A DNA stretch of 64,000 nt from Aphelocoma coerulescens (Eukaryota > Chordata > Aves > Passeriformes > Corvidae). Made by a program: the position numbers and the translations under genes. The stretch covers positions 19,877,497-19,941,496 of the forward strand of contig NC_091016.1 of the NCBI RefSeq assembly GCF_041296385.1, read 5' to 3'. Below are positions 25,120 to 39,339 of the stretch, piece after piece. The notes beneath the pieces were generated by a model. That model did not search any database, was not told the origin of the DNA, and saw only the letters and a program-made list of their open reading frames with translations. Numbering within the stretch: the first letter of the stretch is position 1; each line of letters begins with the position of its first letter.

Positions 25120-28100
25120 ATGAGGGCCTGGCGCGCGCTGCGGCGGGCGGCCGCCTCCTCCTCCTCCTCCTCTTCTTTTCCTGCCGACGGGAAGCCGCGG
25201 AGGCGGGCATGGGGGACATCGCTGTCGCCGCTGGAGCGGGTGAGGCGGCTGCTGCCGCCCGAGGAAGCGGCGGCGGTGGCGCGGTGCGCGGCAGCGCCGC
25301 CTCAGGCTCCCCCTGAGGAGAAGGAGGTGGAGGTGGCGGTGGCCGCCCCGCCTCGTCAAGCGCTGGTTGAGGCGGTGTCTCCGCGTCCCGGCTGTTTCCG
25401 CGCCGGGGAGCTGGCGCTGGCGGAGGTGCGGAGGAAGCACAACACGACGCTGAAGCTGCTGTGCCGGCTGGCGGCGGAGGCGGTGCTGACATGCCCCGGC
25501 GGCCTCCTGCCCCACCGCGACATCATCGGGCAGCTGCCCGGGCAGGTGCTGCGCACGTCGGGTGGGACGCGGCTGCTGCTGAGGCGGCCCTCGCTGGAGG
25601 AGTACGTGCTGCTCATGCCTCGGGGACCCACCATCGCCTACCCCAAGGTACCGGCTGGTGACTGGGAGGTCGCTGGCCGAATCTCGCCTTTAGTTTTTCG
25701 CGAATAGTAACGTGCCGTGTTTTTTCTCGCTCGCAGGACATAAGTGCTATATTAATGATGACGGATATCCACCCGGGAGACACCGTGTTGGAAACGGGCA
25801 GCGGGTCTGGTGCTATGAGCTTGTTTCTGTCAAGAGCAGGTGAGAACTTGGCTTTAGAAAACACGGAATTTATTTATTTCCTTATCACAGCTTGCTTTTT
25901 TTTTTGCTCAGATACTTACGGTTCTCGTAGTCCTCAGTATTCAGCTCATAAAAGCTTTGCTGCAGTTTGCATGTTCATGTGTAGTTTGTTGACTTGAAGG
26001 AGAGTTACATCAGCACAGGGACTGCAAACCACTTTGACTGTGCTTAGAGGGCCGTAGTGTAAATGGTTACCAAAGGCCCCACAGAAAGCTGAGTTTCAGT
26101 CATCATTGTTGGCTTTTGCTTAACCCTACTTGGCTCTCTGTCCAATCTCTTGCTTTTCTCCGTTTGTTTTTTCCTCATCTTGATGCATCACATGAATAAT
26201 CCAGTTGCTGGATACCAGTGAAAATGCTTATGAGGATGCAGACTGTTGTTTATCATGTTACAGCCAGCCTCATTTGATCAAGGTCTCCGTGCCCTGAAAG
26301 ATAGAGAGCCTTTGCACTCAGCCATGTGAGTGAGAGTGAAACCACCTTTAAAACTCATCTTGTTTGTAGGCATCCAGTGAGTGGAGCACATTTCAGAATA
26401 ATCTGATTTATGGGCTCTTGGTAGAACAAATTCTTTAGGAAAAGGAAACAAACCTGTCACCATTGTTTGCAGTATTAAAGGACTTGGGAGGGTAAAGACA
26501 AGAACTTAATCACTGATCATCTTGATTGATAGAGCAGAAAAGCACAAGCTGCATGTCCTGAAGACATGTTCAAAGTCAGTGTTTGAGGGCATCCCACTGT
26601 CAGAGTAACTGTACCTGAGCTTCAGTGAAACTAGCATTTCTGTTTTTACTACATCCCAGTGATCATTAAGGCCACACTGTAGACTATGCCGTCTCTAAAA
26701 TGTTTACAGTTTGATCTGCCTTTGTGGATTTGCTCAGTACCCTCCAGTAATTCAAAACAGAACATTTCTGCTCTCACTTACAGCCAGCCATGTGTCTGTG
26801 GGAGGTGATGTGAGGGAGCCAAACTCAGCAAAGAAGCTGCTCTTTTTTTTCAAGACCACTGAATAGCCTTAGAACTAGTTCTTACTCTCATGTGGAGCTG
26901 TGCTGGATACCTACTGTCCCTTGGCATGTGCTCCAGGGTAGCAATACAAGGCTTTTTAGAAGTGTGAGTTTTCTGAGGAAATTCAGTATTCAGCAAGTAC
27001 GTTACCAGAGCCATTGATCCAACCATGCTCTGGGGTGCTAGATCCAACTGCTGAGGAACTAGGAATGGTACAGGATAGAGTGCTGAGATCTGTCAGGAAC
27101 TTAAAATTGGTGAGGGCGTGCAAGCAGCAGCAAGGGGAACCCGGAGGGTCCTTTTCCGGGATGAACAGAGCAGTTTGTTCTTAGTCCTTGTTTTACCCTG
27201 TAACCCACACCTGGCACACCGATCTGGTTGGAGATGCTTGTGTTTGATCAGCCATTAAACACTGCCCCAAGATCACCCAGCGCACCTGGTCTTGATATGT
27301 TGGGCCCAAGTTTCAAGGTCAGCCCTTGCACCTCTGCTCTCTCTCCCTCTTTCTGCCCCCTGCTGCTATTCCTTGGTTTCTTCTGATCATCTTTCTGCAA
27401 TAAACTACTTTTTGGGGTTTTTTTAGTTCCATTGGGATTTTGAAGCTAGCATGGGATTATCCTCAAAGCAGCCATCGCTGCTGTAGGAGGTAGAAGCTGA
27501 CAAACCAGGAGATAAACATCAGCATTTCTCTCTCCATTTAGAGAGAGGGAAAGTAAGAGTCATTAGCTTTCCCCATCTTGCCCTACATGCAGACCTGAAA
27601 CAAAGAGATGGAATACCTGCTACTGGCTAAGGCAAAAGTTAGCTCTTGCTAAATGCAGCAACTGATTTTCCTGCCTTGGATATTCAGTCTACTGTGGCCA
27701 TTTCATACAAGCACACCTGAACTTGCCAATTATTCCTCTCATTTTTCAATCTTGTCCAACAGTTTTTTTCTAATCACTTTAATTTAGCTGTAAATGGGCC
27801 AAGTCGGCAAAATCATTGGCATTACCAGGCTTATGTTAACCCTGTCCATGGGAAGAATGCAGTTGTTGTGTGCCACATCAGCTCTGTTTTGAGGAGTGGG
27901 AAAAAGGTACGAAATTGCATTGCTGTTTTCAAACGTGTTGGATTTAAATTGGCACCAAATACAGACAGTTTAAGCCACAGCTGAACACACTTTGGTGCTA
28001 ACACAGAAATCAATAGATTTGTTTTGCTGTTTCCTAATGGTGGCTGCTTTTCCACCATTAAATACACACCAGTGATACCCAACAAGGAAAACAGCTGCTA

Positions 28101-31100
28101 CATGGGTAAATGCTGGAATTCAGGTCTAGTGGACACCTTACCAATGTCCACAGAGTTATTTAATTTCCAAAATTCTCATTGATTTAACAGATTTCATGCA
28201 TCTCTTTCTCTTTTCTTAATTATTATTCATTTCGTGTTTTCCATTTTTTCTTTAATCATTCCTAGAAACTACTGACATGCAACAGGATAAGGTTAAGAGA
28301 GTGGTATTTGCCATGCCTTTAAGATCTTTGAAAACTGGAAAATACGATGTATGCAAACTTGACATATTGTAGCTTCACAGTAATGAAGTTTTGTCTAGAT
28401 ATTTCACCTTGTTCTTATTTTAAAAAAAGGCAGTTTCAAAAAGTAGGAATTACTTTGAATGAGTGGGAGTAAGACTGACCCCCTAGTGAGAAGAACTTTA
28501 TTTTTCTGATGTGTCTAAACTGATAATCTGAAGTAATAAAGAGTTGGCACTGTGACTCTACAACTGTTTCAGGTGATCAAAGGCAACATGCTGAAACCTT
28601 CCTGTTCTTACAAGGTGTTTTTGGCCTTTGTCTGATCATCCCTTCCTCTATTCAGTTATCTGAATGGATTTGCAGTGGGATCACATAGGTGAGGAAACAA
28701 GCCTGGTGACTTCAAACTGAAATGGCTCAGAAAGGCACAGAACCTGATCCAGGGAGCTGCTGCTTCCTGAAAGCTGCCTGCACCCATTCCAAATCAGCAA
28801 GGAGAGAAAAGTGAGCACTGGGACAGGCTTGAGGAATTGCAGTAATACAAATATAGAATAATACAGCAGTGCACACCCTGCTGTCTTCCTGGACAGCCTA
28901 GAAATGCTTCCTTTATGAGAAACATTGTACACTGGACTCAGAATAGTAACTTCAGACTGAATAATTTATTACTGTTGCAGACAATAACAGGAAAATTACA
29001 CAAACCTGTGTAAATCAAAGAGTACACCAGAAAACTTGTCTGTGGGGCTGACATCAGTGAGCAGGTCTGGGAGTTTTCTTAGCCTGTGAGCTGTGAGCAT
29101 TGGTGCAGCATTCTCATCTGGTACCTCTTGTTGCTCTAACAGAAGGATCTGGGGCCACAGATGCTCAACTTGTCTTTTGCTGCAGGAGCAACGTGAGGAG
29201 AACATCTCAGGAACAGTCTGTACTACTATAACTACACTTTATTTCAATCTGTGCATTGATGGATTTCTGTCTGTGAAAGAACTAACACGGCACTTTTTCG
29301 TATATGTTTGTTTTAAACATAAAGAAAACATAGCTTGTCACTGGTTCATATGTGATCATTTCCTTAAGTGGAGATGGAAAGGTGTACTTATGTTATAGAC
29401 TATGCTTTTTGCTTTTTGTTTGTTTGTGTTTCTCAAGTCTTTATAACAGCAGTGTCAAGTGGCGAGTGAAGTGTCTTTTGTTTGTTTTCAGTTGGGCCCA
29501 AAGGTCGTGTTCTAAGTTATGAAATCAGAGATGATCATCATAGTTTAGCTAAGAAGAATTACAGGCACTGGCGTTCTGCATGGGAAATAGGACACATGGA
29601 TGAGTGGCCAGATAATGTGGAGTTCATTCTTAAGGACATTTCAACAGCTGCTGCAGATATGAAATCTGTAACACTTGATGCAGTGAGTAAATCCAGACAA
29701 TTCCCCTATTTGACATGTGTCTTTTCTCCATAAATGAAAACCTCTAGAGCTCACACTCACAACAGGATTCCCATATCTAGTGTAACATGAGAAATAACAA
29801 TCAGGTCCTCATCAGTGAAAGAAACATTGTAATTTTTTTGTCAGATACAAATATTCTCAAGGCTTCAGTTACAGGTTCTCAAATGAAAGAGTGATAAAGC
29901 CATACTATAGAAATATTACAATTAATCACTGCTGTCTTGTAAGCAAAGAGCAACTCACTTTTTTGTATTTTTGAGAAACTGATATTTTTATAACTATGAA
30001 GGTACATATTTCAAGCATGAAATTTCAGAAGAATACATAACTTATTAAAAATGTAACTATGTGACCACATTGCTATCAGCTATATAGAATGCACCATGTA
30101 ACTACACCATAATTTAAAGAATGCTATTGCTGGCTCTCCTGTCCTGCTTCTTTGTATCCAAATTTCCTAAAAGATATGCTGGGGAAAATAGCTGGATGTT
30201 AACCACTCTTCCCTGTAAAGCAGATAAACTACTTACAACTACTTAGTTACTAAATGCTTTAAACAAATAGCAATTTTTTAAATGGTGCAAGCGAAGAAAT
30301 ATAATACATAGCACAAAAATACCCTTTCAAGAAACATTTTAAGTAACAGTCCTGCAGGAAGGATCAGGTTGTTTTACAATCTGAATAGCTTCCTAGCAGA
30401 AGATGGATAAATTGCCAAAGACAGAAGTTGTTTTTTTTTTAATCTTGAAACAAACAGCAGATTCCACATTGAGACCATAATATGCTCTTTTTAGGTTTGA
30501 ACAATCTTTTTTTCATATTTGAGAAATAGGTATTCAAGTGTGTTAGAAGACTACATTTACTAAAAGTTTTTATTACTGTTAGGATTATGGGATTTAATTA
30601 CTAGGAGGTTTAACTTCTTAGTAACCTACCTAGTTGGTCAAATGCTACTTGCTATTTTAATAGAAATTCATTTGGAAGTAGAGAGGACTTCATTTTGTGT
30701 AAGTGTGCACCTCAGGTTTTGAGAGGCAGTAATAAAACTGGTTGATGATTACATGCTGCTGTTGTATGCATCTCTTTTCCATAACCTTTATTTTCCCCCA
30801 AGCATTGCTGTATGTTACATTGATGTACATATGTTTTCCCAGTAAACATTGTCTTTCTCTTGCAGGTAGTTCTGGATATGCTGAACCCTCAGTGTGCTCT
30901 GCCTGTTGTATACCCAAGCCTGAAGCAAGGTGGGGTGTGTGCTGTGTACTTAGCAAAGTAAGTATTTACTTCTGGCACCTTTATTCAGGCATTCCCTGGC
31001 CTTGGTACAAAACCAAGCATCTTCTGAAATACACATCCAGCATTAATGAAATGGTTAACAAAGTTGGGTTTTTTCCCCATGTAACTTTTTTTGAGGAGTC

Positions 31101-32425
31101 ACACTAAGTATAAATTACACTTGGCCAAATCCTTTGGCATCTGCTTGGGGAATGTTCTCATTCCCAAAGTTTGCATTTCATGACATCCTCAAAGTAACTG
31201 CCCTGTTCTCCAGTGCAGTAGTCAGGTTGCTCCTTTACCCTAAAACTGAAGGACTTGCGTAACCTCAAAGGTAAAGAATGTGCTAAAGTCAGTATAACTG
31301 AGACTGTGTGATTTGAGTTTTCAAAGTGCTCCTTTATCCTTTGCATTTCTTCAAAAGCATCACACAGGTTATTGACCTTTTAGACAGAATACGGAGCTGC
31401 AAGCTTCCTTTCTTGTGTGAAAGGATAATTGAGGTAACTCACAGAAGCTGGTCAGTACTCCCTGCTAAAATCAAGCATTGCAAATCAAGCCAAATGGTGG
31501 AAACTCAAGAAAATATTGAAGAACCCCCTCAAAACGAGTACGAAGAAATCCATATTCAGGATCAAGCAGTTCTTAAAGAAAGCAAATACAATGGTAAGAA
31601 CTTTACTGCTGCTGAGATACCCTATTACTGCACTTTGATAATCTGGTATAGGAAGAGGCAGTATTTTTTCTTAGGTCAGCTGAGAATAGGCAAGGTTTTG
31701 GACAGTCCTAGACCTTGTCATGTTTAAAAAAGACTATTAATTGTTATTTAAGTTCAAATATCTTATTAAAATTTGGGCTAAATACAAAATAAATTGCAAT
31801 CTGCAATAAAGAATGACTGCCCTTCTACTACTGTTTTCAAATTTTTGTTTTTTAATAAAATTCAGTTCTTTATACTCATCCTATAGCTGCTTTTGAGGAT
31901 GCTGATGGACTTAAGGATTCCTTAGGAGAACCGGTGCCAGTGTGCTCTGTTTTAAAATTATGCTGTTCTGGCAAGTCCAAAAATGATGCCATACATATAT
32001 TTATATGACAGATGTAAATATATATACAGTATAGATCTGTAAAATGCATACGAGAGCAAAGAGTTCTGAATATACTGATAGGTGACAACAAAAAAAAAGA
32101 AAAATGTCTTCTCACAGAATCACTTTGTGATGCTGCTGCAACAAACCACTCAGTGCCTTACATTGCCCGACCATCCCACTGTCAGGAAGCTCATTCAGGT
32201 GAGACACTTGGAGAATGTTTATCTTGAATGTTTTGTGGTATTTTTATTTTAAAAAAATACTTGATTTTTTTTGTACTAGCATTTGATATGTTCCTATATC
32301 ATGAAATCATAAAACTTATAATAATAAAATAATCATTGTATATTGAAATGCTAAAGTAGTAACTTTTTATTTTTTAATTAGCATTCCTTACCAAGCTGAG
32401 AAAGTTTCGACCACTGCTTTCTTGA
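25120..32425 (+). CDS. TRMT61B: TRMT61B, mitochondrial tRNA (adenine-N1) methyltransferase, complete, 7 coding exons
   Basis: SAM-dependent enzyme that makes m1A58 in mitochondrial tRNAs and also modifies mitochondrial rRNA and mRNA (family knowledge). Exons: 25120-25647, 25737-25839, 29492-29682, 30866-30957, 31358-31593, 32118-32198, 32382-32425. They total 1275 nt, 424 aa; human is about 477 aa. The arginine/serine-rich N-terminus ([20 protein letters not shown]) suits a mitochondrial presequence. A substrate-recognition barrel precedes the Rossmann fold. Motif I reads [12 protein letters not shown] with GSGSG at 197-201, followed by [30 protein letters not shown] in exon 4 is the distal catalytic region. 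The C-terminus PYIARP...[11 protein letters not shown] is family-typical. The start at 25120 is the first ATG in the frame after the promoter. Intron 2 is 3.65 kb and the others are short. Confidence 0.95.
32366..32371 (-). terminator. Possible SPDYA polyadenylation signal
   Basis: Minus-strand AATAAA about 320 nt beyond the SPDYA stop, in the last intron of TRMT61B. If it is used, the SPDYA 3' UTR covers the terminal TRMT61B exon in antisense. Other AT-rich hexamers nearby could serve instead. Confidence 0.35.
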
Positions 32426-32466
32426 TGCTGCTGCCTCCCTAGATGCTAATTTGAATATTGTATCAG

Positions 32467-32472
32467 AATAAA
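32467..32472 (+). terminator. TRMT61B polyadenylation signal
   Basis: AATAAA 42 nt after the TRMT61B stop, followed by further A-rich sequence. This gives a very short 3' UTR. Confidence 0.7.
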
Positions 32473-32687
32473 ATAAAACAATACAAAGTAGATGCTACAT
32501 TTTGCAAGTTGTGTAACTTTTAAGTAACGACTGCTCTGATATCTACCTCACATCAGGTTTAAAACACCAATCATTACCCCACTATGTAAAGGCAGAAATT
32601 TTAAGTGAATCATCCTATCTGGTGGTGTGATGCAGCCCAGATTGTTCTGCAAGTCACAGTATCTGCTTCTGTCTTATCAGGTGTATT

Positions 32688-35600
32688 TCATTCTCCATTG
32701 CTTGTAAACCAATCCATGGATTTATCTTGGTTCAGGGTGCTACATGGTTGCCTTTTGCTGGACAGGCTCTGACAGTCTACCAGAAAAAATAAGAAAAAAA
32801 ATGTAGTAAGACCTTGCAGGATCAAAGGCTGCCCTTTGAAATGAGTACTTTGCTGGCTTCCAACTGGTTACTATAGGTTTCTTTAAGAACAATGTTCTTA
32901 AAGCATAACTTTACAAGATTCTGAAGTTCACTGAATGTCTTCACTTGATAAAGCTGTGCTTATTTCAAGATCAAAATAGTTGACAGGCACAGCTTTGCTT
33001 CCCTTCCAGCACTCATTCTGCAAGTTGCCTGGTTATTTGTGAACTTTGCTTTATATCAAGTATTCACAAACAGCTGGAGAAAACACAGTTTTTTCTGACC
33101 CTTGTCAAGAGACAAGAAGCAAGATCTCAAGTAAAAGCAAACTTAAAATTAAGTCATTTTGGGTCTCACCTGAGGAAGTGGTGATGTTTAACACATTAAA
33201 TTTTTAAGTTATGTTATGTAAACACCTGACTTGTTTTGTATCTCAGGAAATATTCAAATGCCACATTTTCCAAAGTTGAGGGATCTCTTGAGAATCACAG
33301 TTGTACTAAAGCTGTCAAAAGCAGTAACAATCCTACTCTAATAGTGAAAGTTTGGATATTAATGAGAACGTAAGCAAATAAAACATACTATAGAGCTATA
33401 AATAACTACCCTTGTATTAAATAAGTATGCTTAAGTACATGAGAGTATCTTTGCAGAGCTGAGGCCTTATACAGATGCCCCAGGAAGTTTGCATCACAAG
33501 TGTGTTTCACTTTTAGTAATAAATTTAATAATGGATTTGCCCCATAGCTGCTGTATGTAACAGAGGCCTCTAATACAAAGGCTGAGGATGCTATTTTGAG
33601 TAGTTTAATGGGCAGAGATACAATTATATAAACAATTTTCACATAAACTCTTGTTTTCTACTCCTATACCAGTATTACGACAGTCTTGTATATATTGTCA
33701 GCAAATGAGATACACTTAGAGGAAAATGGGAATTGTGATTTAACCTATGTCCAAACTCATACCACAGCTGAGCATCCTGCCATTTCTCAAAACATGCTCT
33801 CAGCAAGAGCACTTTAACTCACTTAACACACAGTGGTATTTTTACTGTTCCAGACAGGATTGTCAATTTCATTTATAATGCAAGAATAGTAATAAATGCC
33901 TAAATAGACTGGGATGTAACCCAAAATCTACTGTAGTAGATGAAGGTAAGGTGAAGAGACTCAATGTAAAGCAGTTGGTGCTTCCAGGAAGTCAAGATAC
34001 AATATAAGAAAACGAATCCATGAGAGTAAAAGCACAGTTCTGCCAAGATAACTGCATGTGTAATAGGGAGGGACAGAGCAGTCCCTGCAGCACTTGTAGG
34101 GTGTATATGGCCCCATACATAAACTAATGGAAAATTATTTGCAATATGAAACCATACCTTGGGCTTTATAAGAAGGAGAGTCGATGAACATTTTTTCAGT
34201 TGAGAAGGTGTCCTTCGATTTCTGGGATGAATGTAATTCCATCATCTCCAAAGTGTCAGTAGATGAGGAGGAAGATGATAATCCGAGTCGTACAAATCTG
34301 CCTTTCTTACCGCAGAGCAGGCAGTCGGTAGGAGTAGCACTGGGTCCTCGGGGCAGCTGCACTTCATCATCGTAATTCCTCAGAGCTCCACTGTGGTGCA
34401 CTGAGCGCTCTCGCTGCCATATGTAATGTGTGGGAGCGATAGCCATCACCTATGGGAACAGCCATGGGATCAGGAAGTGGAAGAATAATGAGAAAACATA
34501 CAGCTGAAAACAAGAGATCCAATTAGCGTATGCCAGGGAATTAATGTAACTGAAATGGGCATCATCTCTTATCTGTCTCGTACTATCCCACTACAAAGTT
34601 TGCTCCCTTTGGCAGGAGTAAGTAATCCTGGTACCAGTCAGGTGTGGAAACATCCCAGCTTACAGCCCTGTATGTTCACAAGAGTCACCACAAACACCAG
34701 CTCGTGCTTGGTATGTTGGACACAAGATAGTGTCTTTGGCCAGCTACTAAACATCAGCCAACTGTTCATCATCAGGGAAATAATGGGAGTGGGAAGTTGC
34801 ATACCAGTGGGAAGCTGGGAGGGTATGCAAAGAAAAGCATCCTGCACTTGTCTTGTTCCTTGTGCTTTTCCCATAGCATCTAATCCCATCCCCAGAAATG
34901 GGTCTCTAGAGTAAATGAGATTTTCTTTTCCACCATCTGGAAGTAAACGTTATTTACTTAGAACATGACATGGGCTCTTCCAGATACACATTTCACCTGA
35001 AAAGTGAGGAATGAGGAAAAATGAGGAATTTTTTCCTTATAAATTATAAAGCATGCAAAATTATTTCTAAAGTGGATGAAGTGAAACAAATCAAAGTAGA
35101 TTTTAAATAAAAAGTATTTGCATAAAGCAGATTCTAGCCAATAGAAACTTACTTTTAACAGTAGTGCAATATAAAATATTCTAGTTTACTTAAAAAACAT
35201 GGTTTCAAACAATGTATTTTAAATGGAGAAGGAAAAAATATCATGGAGGATAAAGGGACCATTACATTCTAGCAGCATCTTTTCTTTCCCATGGATTGTC
35301 TGTTTACTTTAGGGAAGAACTTGTACAGAGCTAAATTGCTAGCTGGTGTTAATTGTTGTGATTTCACCATCTGCAATATTAAATCTACCTCCCTACCTCT
35401 TCACAGCAGCGTCTGCTTACAATAGCCCTGTAGTCAATTCTGCTCCACAGCTGATCTCTTAACTTTAAGAAATCAGGGAAGAGCTTTCTCCAGGCTTTGC
35501 CCAAAGCCCATGGGAAAATGTCATACTTTGCTTCTTCATTGTCTTCTTCAACTGTGTTTGCCAGATACCTTCAAATATATATATGTTTATGTTTGTAAAT

Positions 35601-38600
35601 ATTTTTAAATCTTAAACTACTATATTAGAATGATTTCTAGTATAAAATAACAGACATTGCAGTGGTTCTTTTTTCTAGTATTGTGAGGAAAAAACACTAA
35701 CAAAATACAGCCTTCTCTCTGGAATACAGTATTTTCTTAATTAGTTCCATGTGCATCCTTTGGGTAAAAAACCCAAGCTTTTATAAAAATTGCTTTACCC
35801 TAGAGTTTCCTAAATTGGTAGATAAGCAAGAACTAACATATCCTGACATCTTGCTCACAGCTGGCAAGAAACCTTAGAACTAAAATGAACAGTTTCTCAT
35901 TGATTCTTTAAAAGTATCCCATGAAATCTTAAACTTTACATTTTTTACTTTATGGATTTTAGCTATTCTTGGAAAATTACATTGCTCAAATTAGGAGCAA
36001 ACAACTAAATACAGGTCTACCTTCAGTTATAAGTGAAAACCTTAAATGACTTTTTCTAATGTCTCTATTCCTCCCTTCCTTCACTATCTATTACTTATAG
36101 TTTTGGATTGTTTTCTCAGACAACAGGAAAATATTTACTTCCTCTGGATCCACCTGGTACTAAACTCCTGACAATCACACTTGAAAAAATTAAGACTTTT
36201 AGTCTCCTCCCCAGTTTCCTCACTTGCTGCTGACCCCAGTATTCTCTCTAGTTCCAGTCTCACCAGACCCTTTGTCCCCTTTCACTGTTCTGGCCTGGCT
36301 TTTTCCCCTTCGGTGGAGTCAGGGGGCTCCCTCCTCCATGCTCTGTGGAGGTCACCCACAGTACCAGTGACAGCAGAAGGAACAGCCACCTTTGCCCCTG
36401 CACTAGTGTGCAAATCAGAGCACCTGAGAAGTGATACTACCAAAAAATATGACCGTAGCACCACAACACTGTGAAAGAAAATGCAGAACCCTCTGCAGGC
36501 ATAGCCAAATACAGACGGATTATGTCGGCCTGGTAAAGATGCATTACTGATTCCACCACTGTTTTAAAGTATAGGCATTTTACAACTGTTCCAAAAAGTT
36601 CTCCAAAATTCTCTAGCAATGTTTTTACAGTTGATTTAAATCATGTTGACAGAAACTTTAATAAAAAGATACTCCTGAGGTTCCTATCATGCTTGAAATG
36701 TTTTGGTACAAATGACTTAAAGGCTGGCAAAGGTATGAAGTAGGGTCTGTAAGAGCACCTGTGAGCCACATATATGTTGCTGTGTATTGTCCCGCATATA
36801 TTTCTCATAATGCTTAAAAAGCTCCCAGATTGAGTTTGGTAGGCAGAATGCCACTCTGTGTATCACTACACCAATGCAAGCATCCCCTGTCTGCTGCTCA
36901 AGCTTGTTCCACTACAGCAAAAATGTTGAATTTGCATTATTTATGCATAGTATGTAGATTATCATAGAACCACAGAATGGTTTGGGTTGGAATGGACTTT
37001 AAAGACACCTAGTTCCAGCCCCCCTGCCATCCCGAGGGATGCCACCCCCTAGATCAGGTTGTTTAGATACTACCTCAAGGAAGTCTCATCACATATAATT
37101 ATCAGTGTCATAAAGAAATAATGCAAAGTTTATTCTAATAAAACCAGATAATTTTAAAGTACTTACAGAGCAACAAAGAAATTGATTCTGGTATGCTCAC
37201 TGGGTGTGAAGTTTGCTCTCTTGAAATAAACGAAAGTCATTGCCAAGAGATACTGTTTTAAAATGTAAAATGAGGTATGAATGTGTTATTTAGGTATAGT
37301 ATTTCCTAAATTGATTCACACATTTATCTTGCACCAAGATATTTTCATCATTTTTAACAATGAGGAAAGCATGAATTAAGTTTCTTGAAACTCCATGTGA
37401 ACCCATTAGAAAAAAAATTATGTTCTGTATCTGCATTAAAGTATCAAGTAATTAAGGGCAGATTTCTCAGTCAGTGTATGTTGTATTAACTAAGAAGGAA
37501 ATACACTTACCTTGTCGGCAATTTCACAGCAACAGTCCATCCAAAGGAAGTCTTGGATTAGATCGTCATCTGTAACAAAAGAAAGCTGTAGCATTTCAAA
37601 CACCAAAACTGTTTATGTTAGAAGGTATTTATAAATAAATAACAGATGGTCTTTCATTAAACCAAATAAAAGAAAAGCTAGAGCCACCAGTAGAGAACAG
37701 AGAAACTGAGGGCAGTAGCAGAGGTCAGGTGTGAAACTTACATGGCAAAAGAAAACAAACTACCAGAAAGGCAACGTGGGAAATCTGGTGACTGCATTTC
37801 ATCCATTCTCAGTAACAGCAAGCAAAAGTGAAAAATATGTCACTAATTTTTTCTATTTGCATGATTTCTTCCTGCATTACATGCTTCCAAGTGATAGCAC
37901 ACAATTATTTCAGAGGAACTACAGACTGCTGAGATCCTGCACCTTGATTACCTGGCAGCCTTTTTAGGGCAATACTTGCTTATTTTTGGTCAGTGCTTCA
38001 CTGTCCATGACCATGTACCGTAACTACCACGAACTCTCTCTCATTCACTTCTGTATTTAAGGGTCAAATAAAAACCAGCTGTAATCTTCCACTACTACTT
38101 AATGTCTTTGCTAAAGCAAATAAATACAAAACTTTATATGAAAGACACACAAATAAAGAAGAGATGCTCCAACTCCTTAGATTGTCTCCCATTCCACTTC
38201 TCCCCCCAGAAGTTTATTCCCACCGTAAATAACATGTTAAAGAGACAAGGAGGCCTTTTTTTAAGCCTCGTGTAAAACAAGATGCACATTGTTTTACAAG
38301 TGTTTGTTGAAATATAAGAGAAAATAGGAAGAAAAATTATCATAAAATAAAAAGTAGCAAACCACTTTGGTTTCATATGTAATTTTAAAAAGATACTTTT
38401 CATCAGTTTGGTAGCCCTTAACTTAAGCATTAAATATTTATATACGGAAATATAACAACAAAATGTTTTGATAAAGAATTGCCATTAGTTTCGATATAAA
38501 AAGCACTCTCAAAATTACTGAGCTTAGAAAACATTCTGTTTGATCAATGCATTCATATCTCACATTATTAACCTACCAAATAATTTAAAGAAAGCTGTCA

Positions 38601-38805
38601 TTTCCTGACGCTGAATAACTAGACATGGTCCCTTTGGACATTTATATTTCTGACTAGGAACCCCTTTCTCACAATTTTCTTGATGGTCTTTAAAAGCAGG
38701 TCTCTTTAGTCTAGTAAGTTTTTTTTGCTGATGTGATCTGGATGCACTCGATTTTACATGAACAGTGACAGTGGGAGGTGTCTGACACACCAGATTGTGT
38801 TTCAT
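32688..38805 (-). CDS. SPDYA: SPDYA (Speedy/RINGO A), atypical CDK activator, complete, 6 coding exons
   Basis: Binds and activates CDK1/CDK2 without cyclin or T-loop phosphorylation; acts in meiosis, oocyte maturation and telomere-nuclear envelope attachment (family knowledge). Exons, 5' to 3': 38805-38577, 37569-37511, 37252-37167, 35568-35397, 34449-34158, 32776-32688. They total 927 nt, 308 aa; human is 313. The Speedy/RINGO box runs from about 60 ([20 protein letters not shown]) through [33 protein letters not shown] and [18 protein letters not shown] to [53 protein letters not shown] serine-rich tail ends in [11 protein letters not shown]. All junctions are GT-AG and in frame. The start ATG follows an acceptor near 38826, so the 5' UTR is spliced. 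Confidence 0.95.
36961..37072 (-). mobile_element. CR1 LINE 3' end fragment
   Basis: In SPDYA intron 3. Plus-strand reading ATCATAGAACCACAGAATGG, TTTGGGTTGGAATGGACTTT, AAAGACACCTAGTTCCAGCC and CCCCCTAGATCAGGTT is the reverse complement of the CR1 3' terminus. Truncated at about 110 bp. Confidence 0.85.
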
Positions 38806-39339
38806 TTCGTTAAGGAAAGGTTCCTGTTAAAAAAATAAGAAGAAATTAACTACAGAAATGGTCAGTTTGAGCACTAGTACATTTCTTTTGTTCACATGAA
38901 ACGTTTCAGTACAGTTTGTACGTCAGGTGATGGAAAATTAATTTTATCAGTACTGATTATCTAAGTCTTGTGCCCTAAGACAGCCACGTAGAGTTCTTTG
39001 ATTTAGTTCTAATTTTATAAAGCTTTCCTTTTTTTCCGTAGTATAAGGAGCCTTCAATTTTTCTTTTTCCAGTCAACTTTGGAAAATGGGAAAAGAGCCT
39101 TTCCAGAAAAGGTTGCTGTTTGTCAGGTCCTTGTAGCTCCACACGTTTAGATCTACCAAAAAACTTCCCCTCCAATTTGTGATTGTGTCTTTTTTTTAAA
39201 AGGAATATTAATGGAATTAACGCAGCAGAACCGTGATTGAACCTCGTAACATTAAAATCAAGTTTTGAGCTCCTAATTGCCGTTGGGAATTAAACTTATC
39301 CCTCAAGTTGGACATACCCTGAAGGCACAACCAAGAAAA

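Noticed and set aside
24297..25515. Several ORFs of 200-290 codons on both strands
   Set aside because: They are CpG-island shadows with low-complexity Arg/Pro/Ala translations. Only the WDR43 exon 1 frame (-) and the TRMT61B exon 1 frame (+) continue into conserved exons.
27060..27440. Possible LTR fragment in TRMT61B intron 2
   Set aside because: AATAAA near 27400 followed by a T-rich stretch is suggestive, but I found no TG/CA ends, target duplication or recognisable LTR blocks.
28996..29205. 69-codon minus-strand ORF with protein-like composition in TRMT61B intron 2
   Set aside because: No domain recognised and no frame continuity through flanking splice sites; probably chance or an unidentified old repeat.
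31888..32010. Possible extra TRMT61B exon after an acceptor-like CCTATAG
   Set aside because: It runs into a stop without a donor. Joining exon 5 directly to 32118 keeps the frame and gives the family C-terminus.
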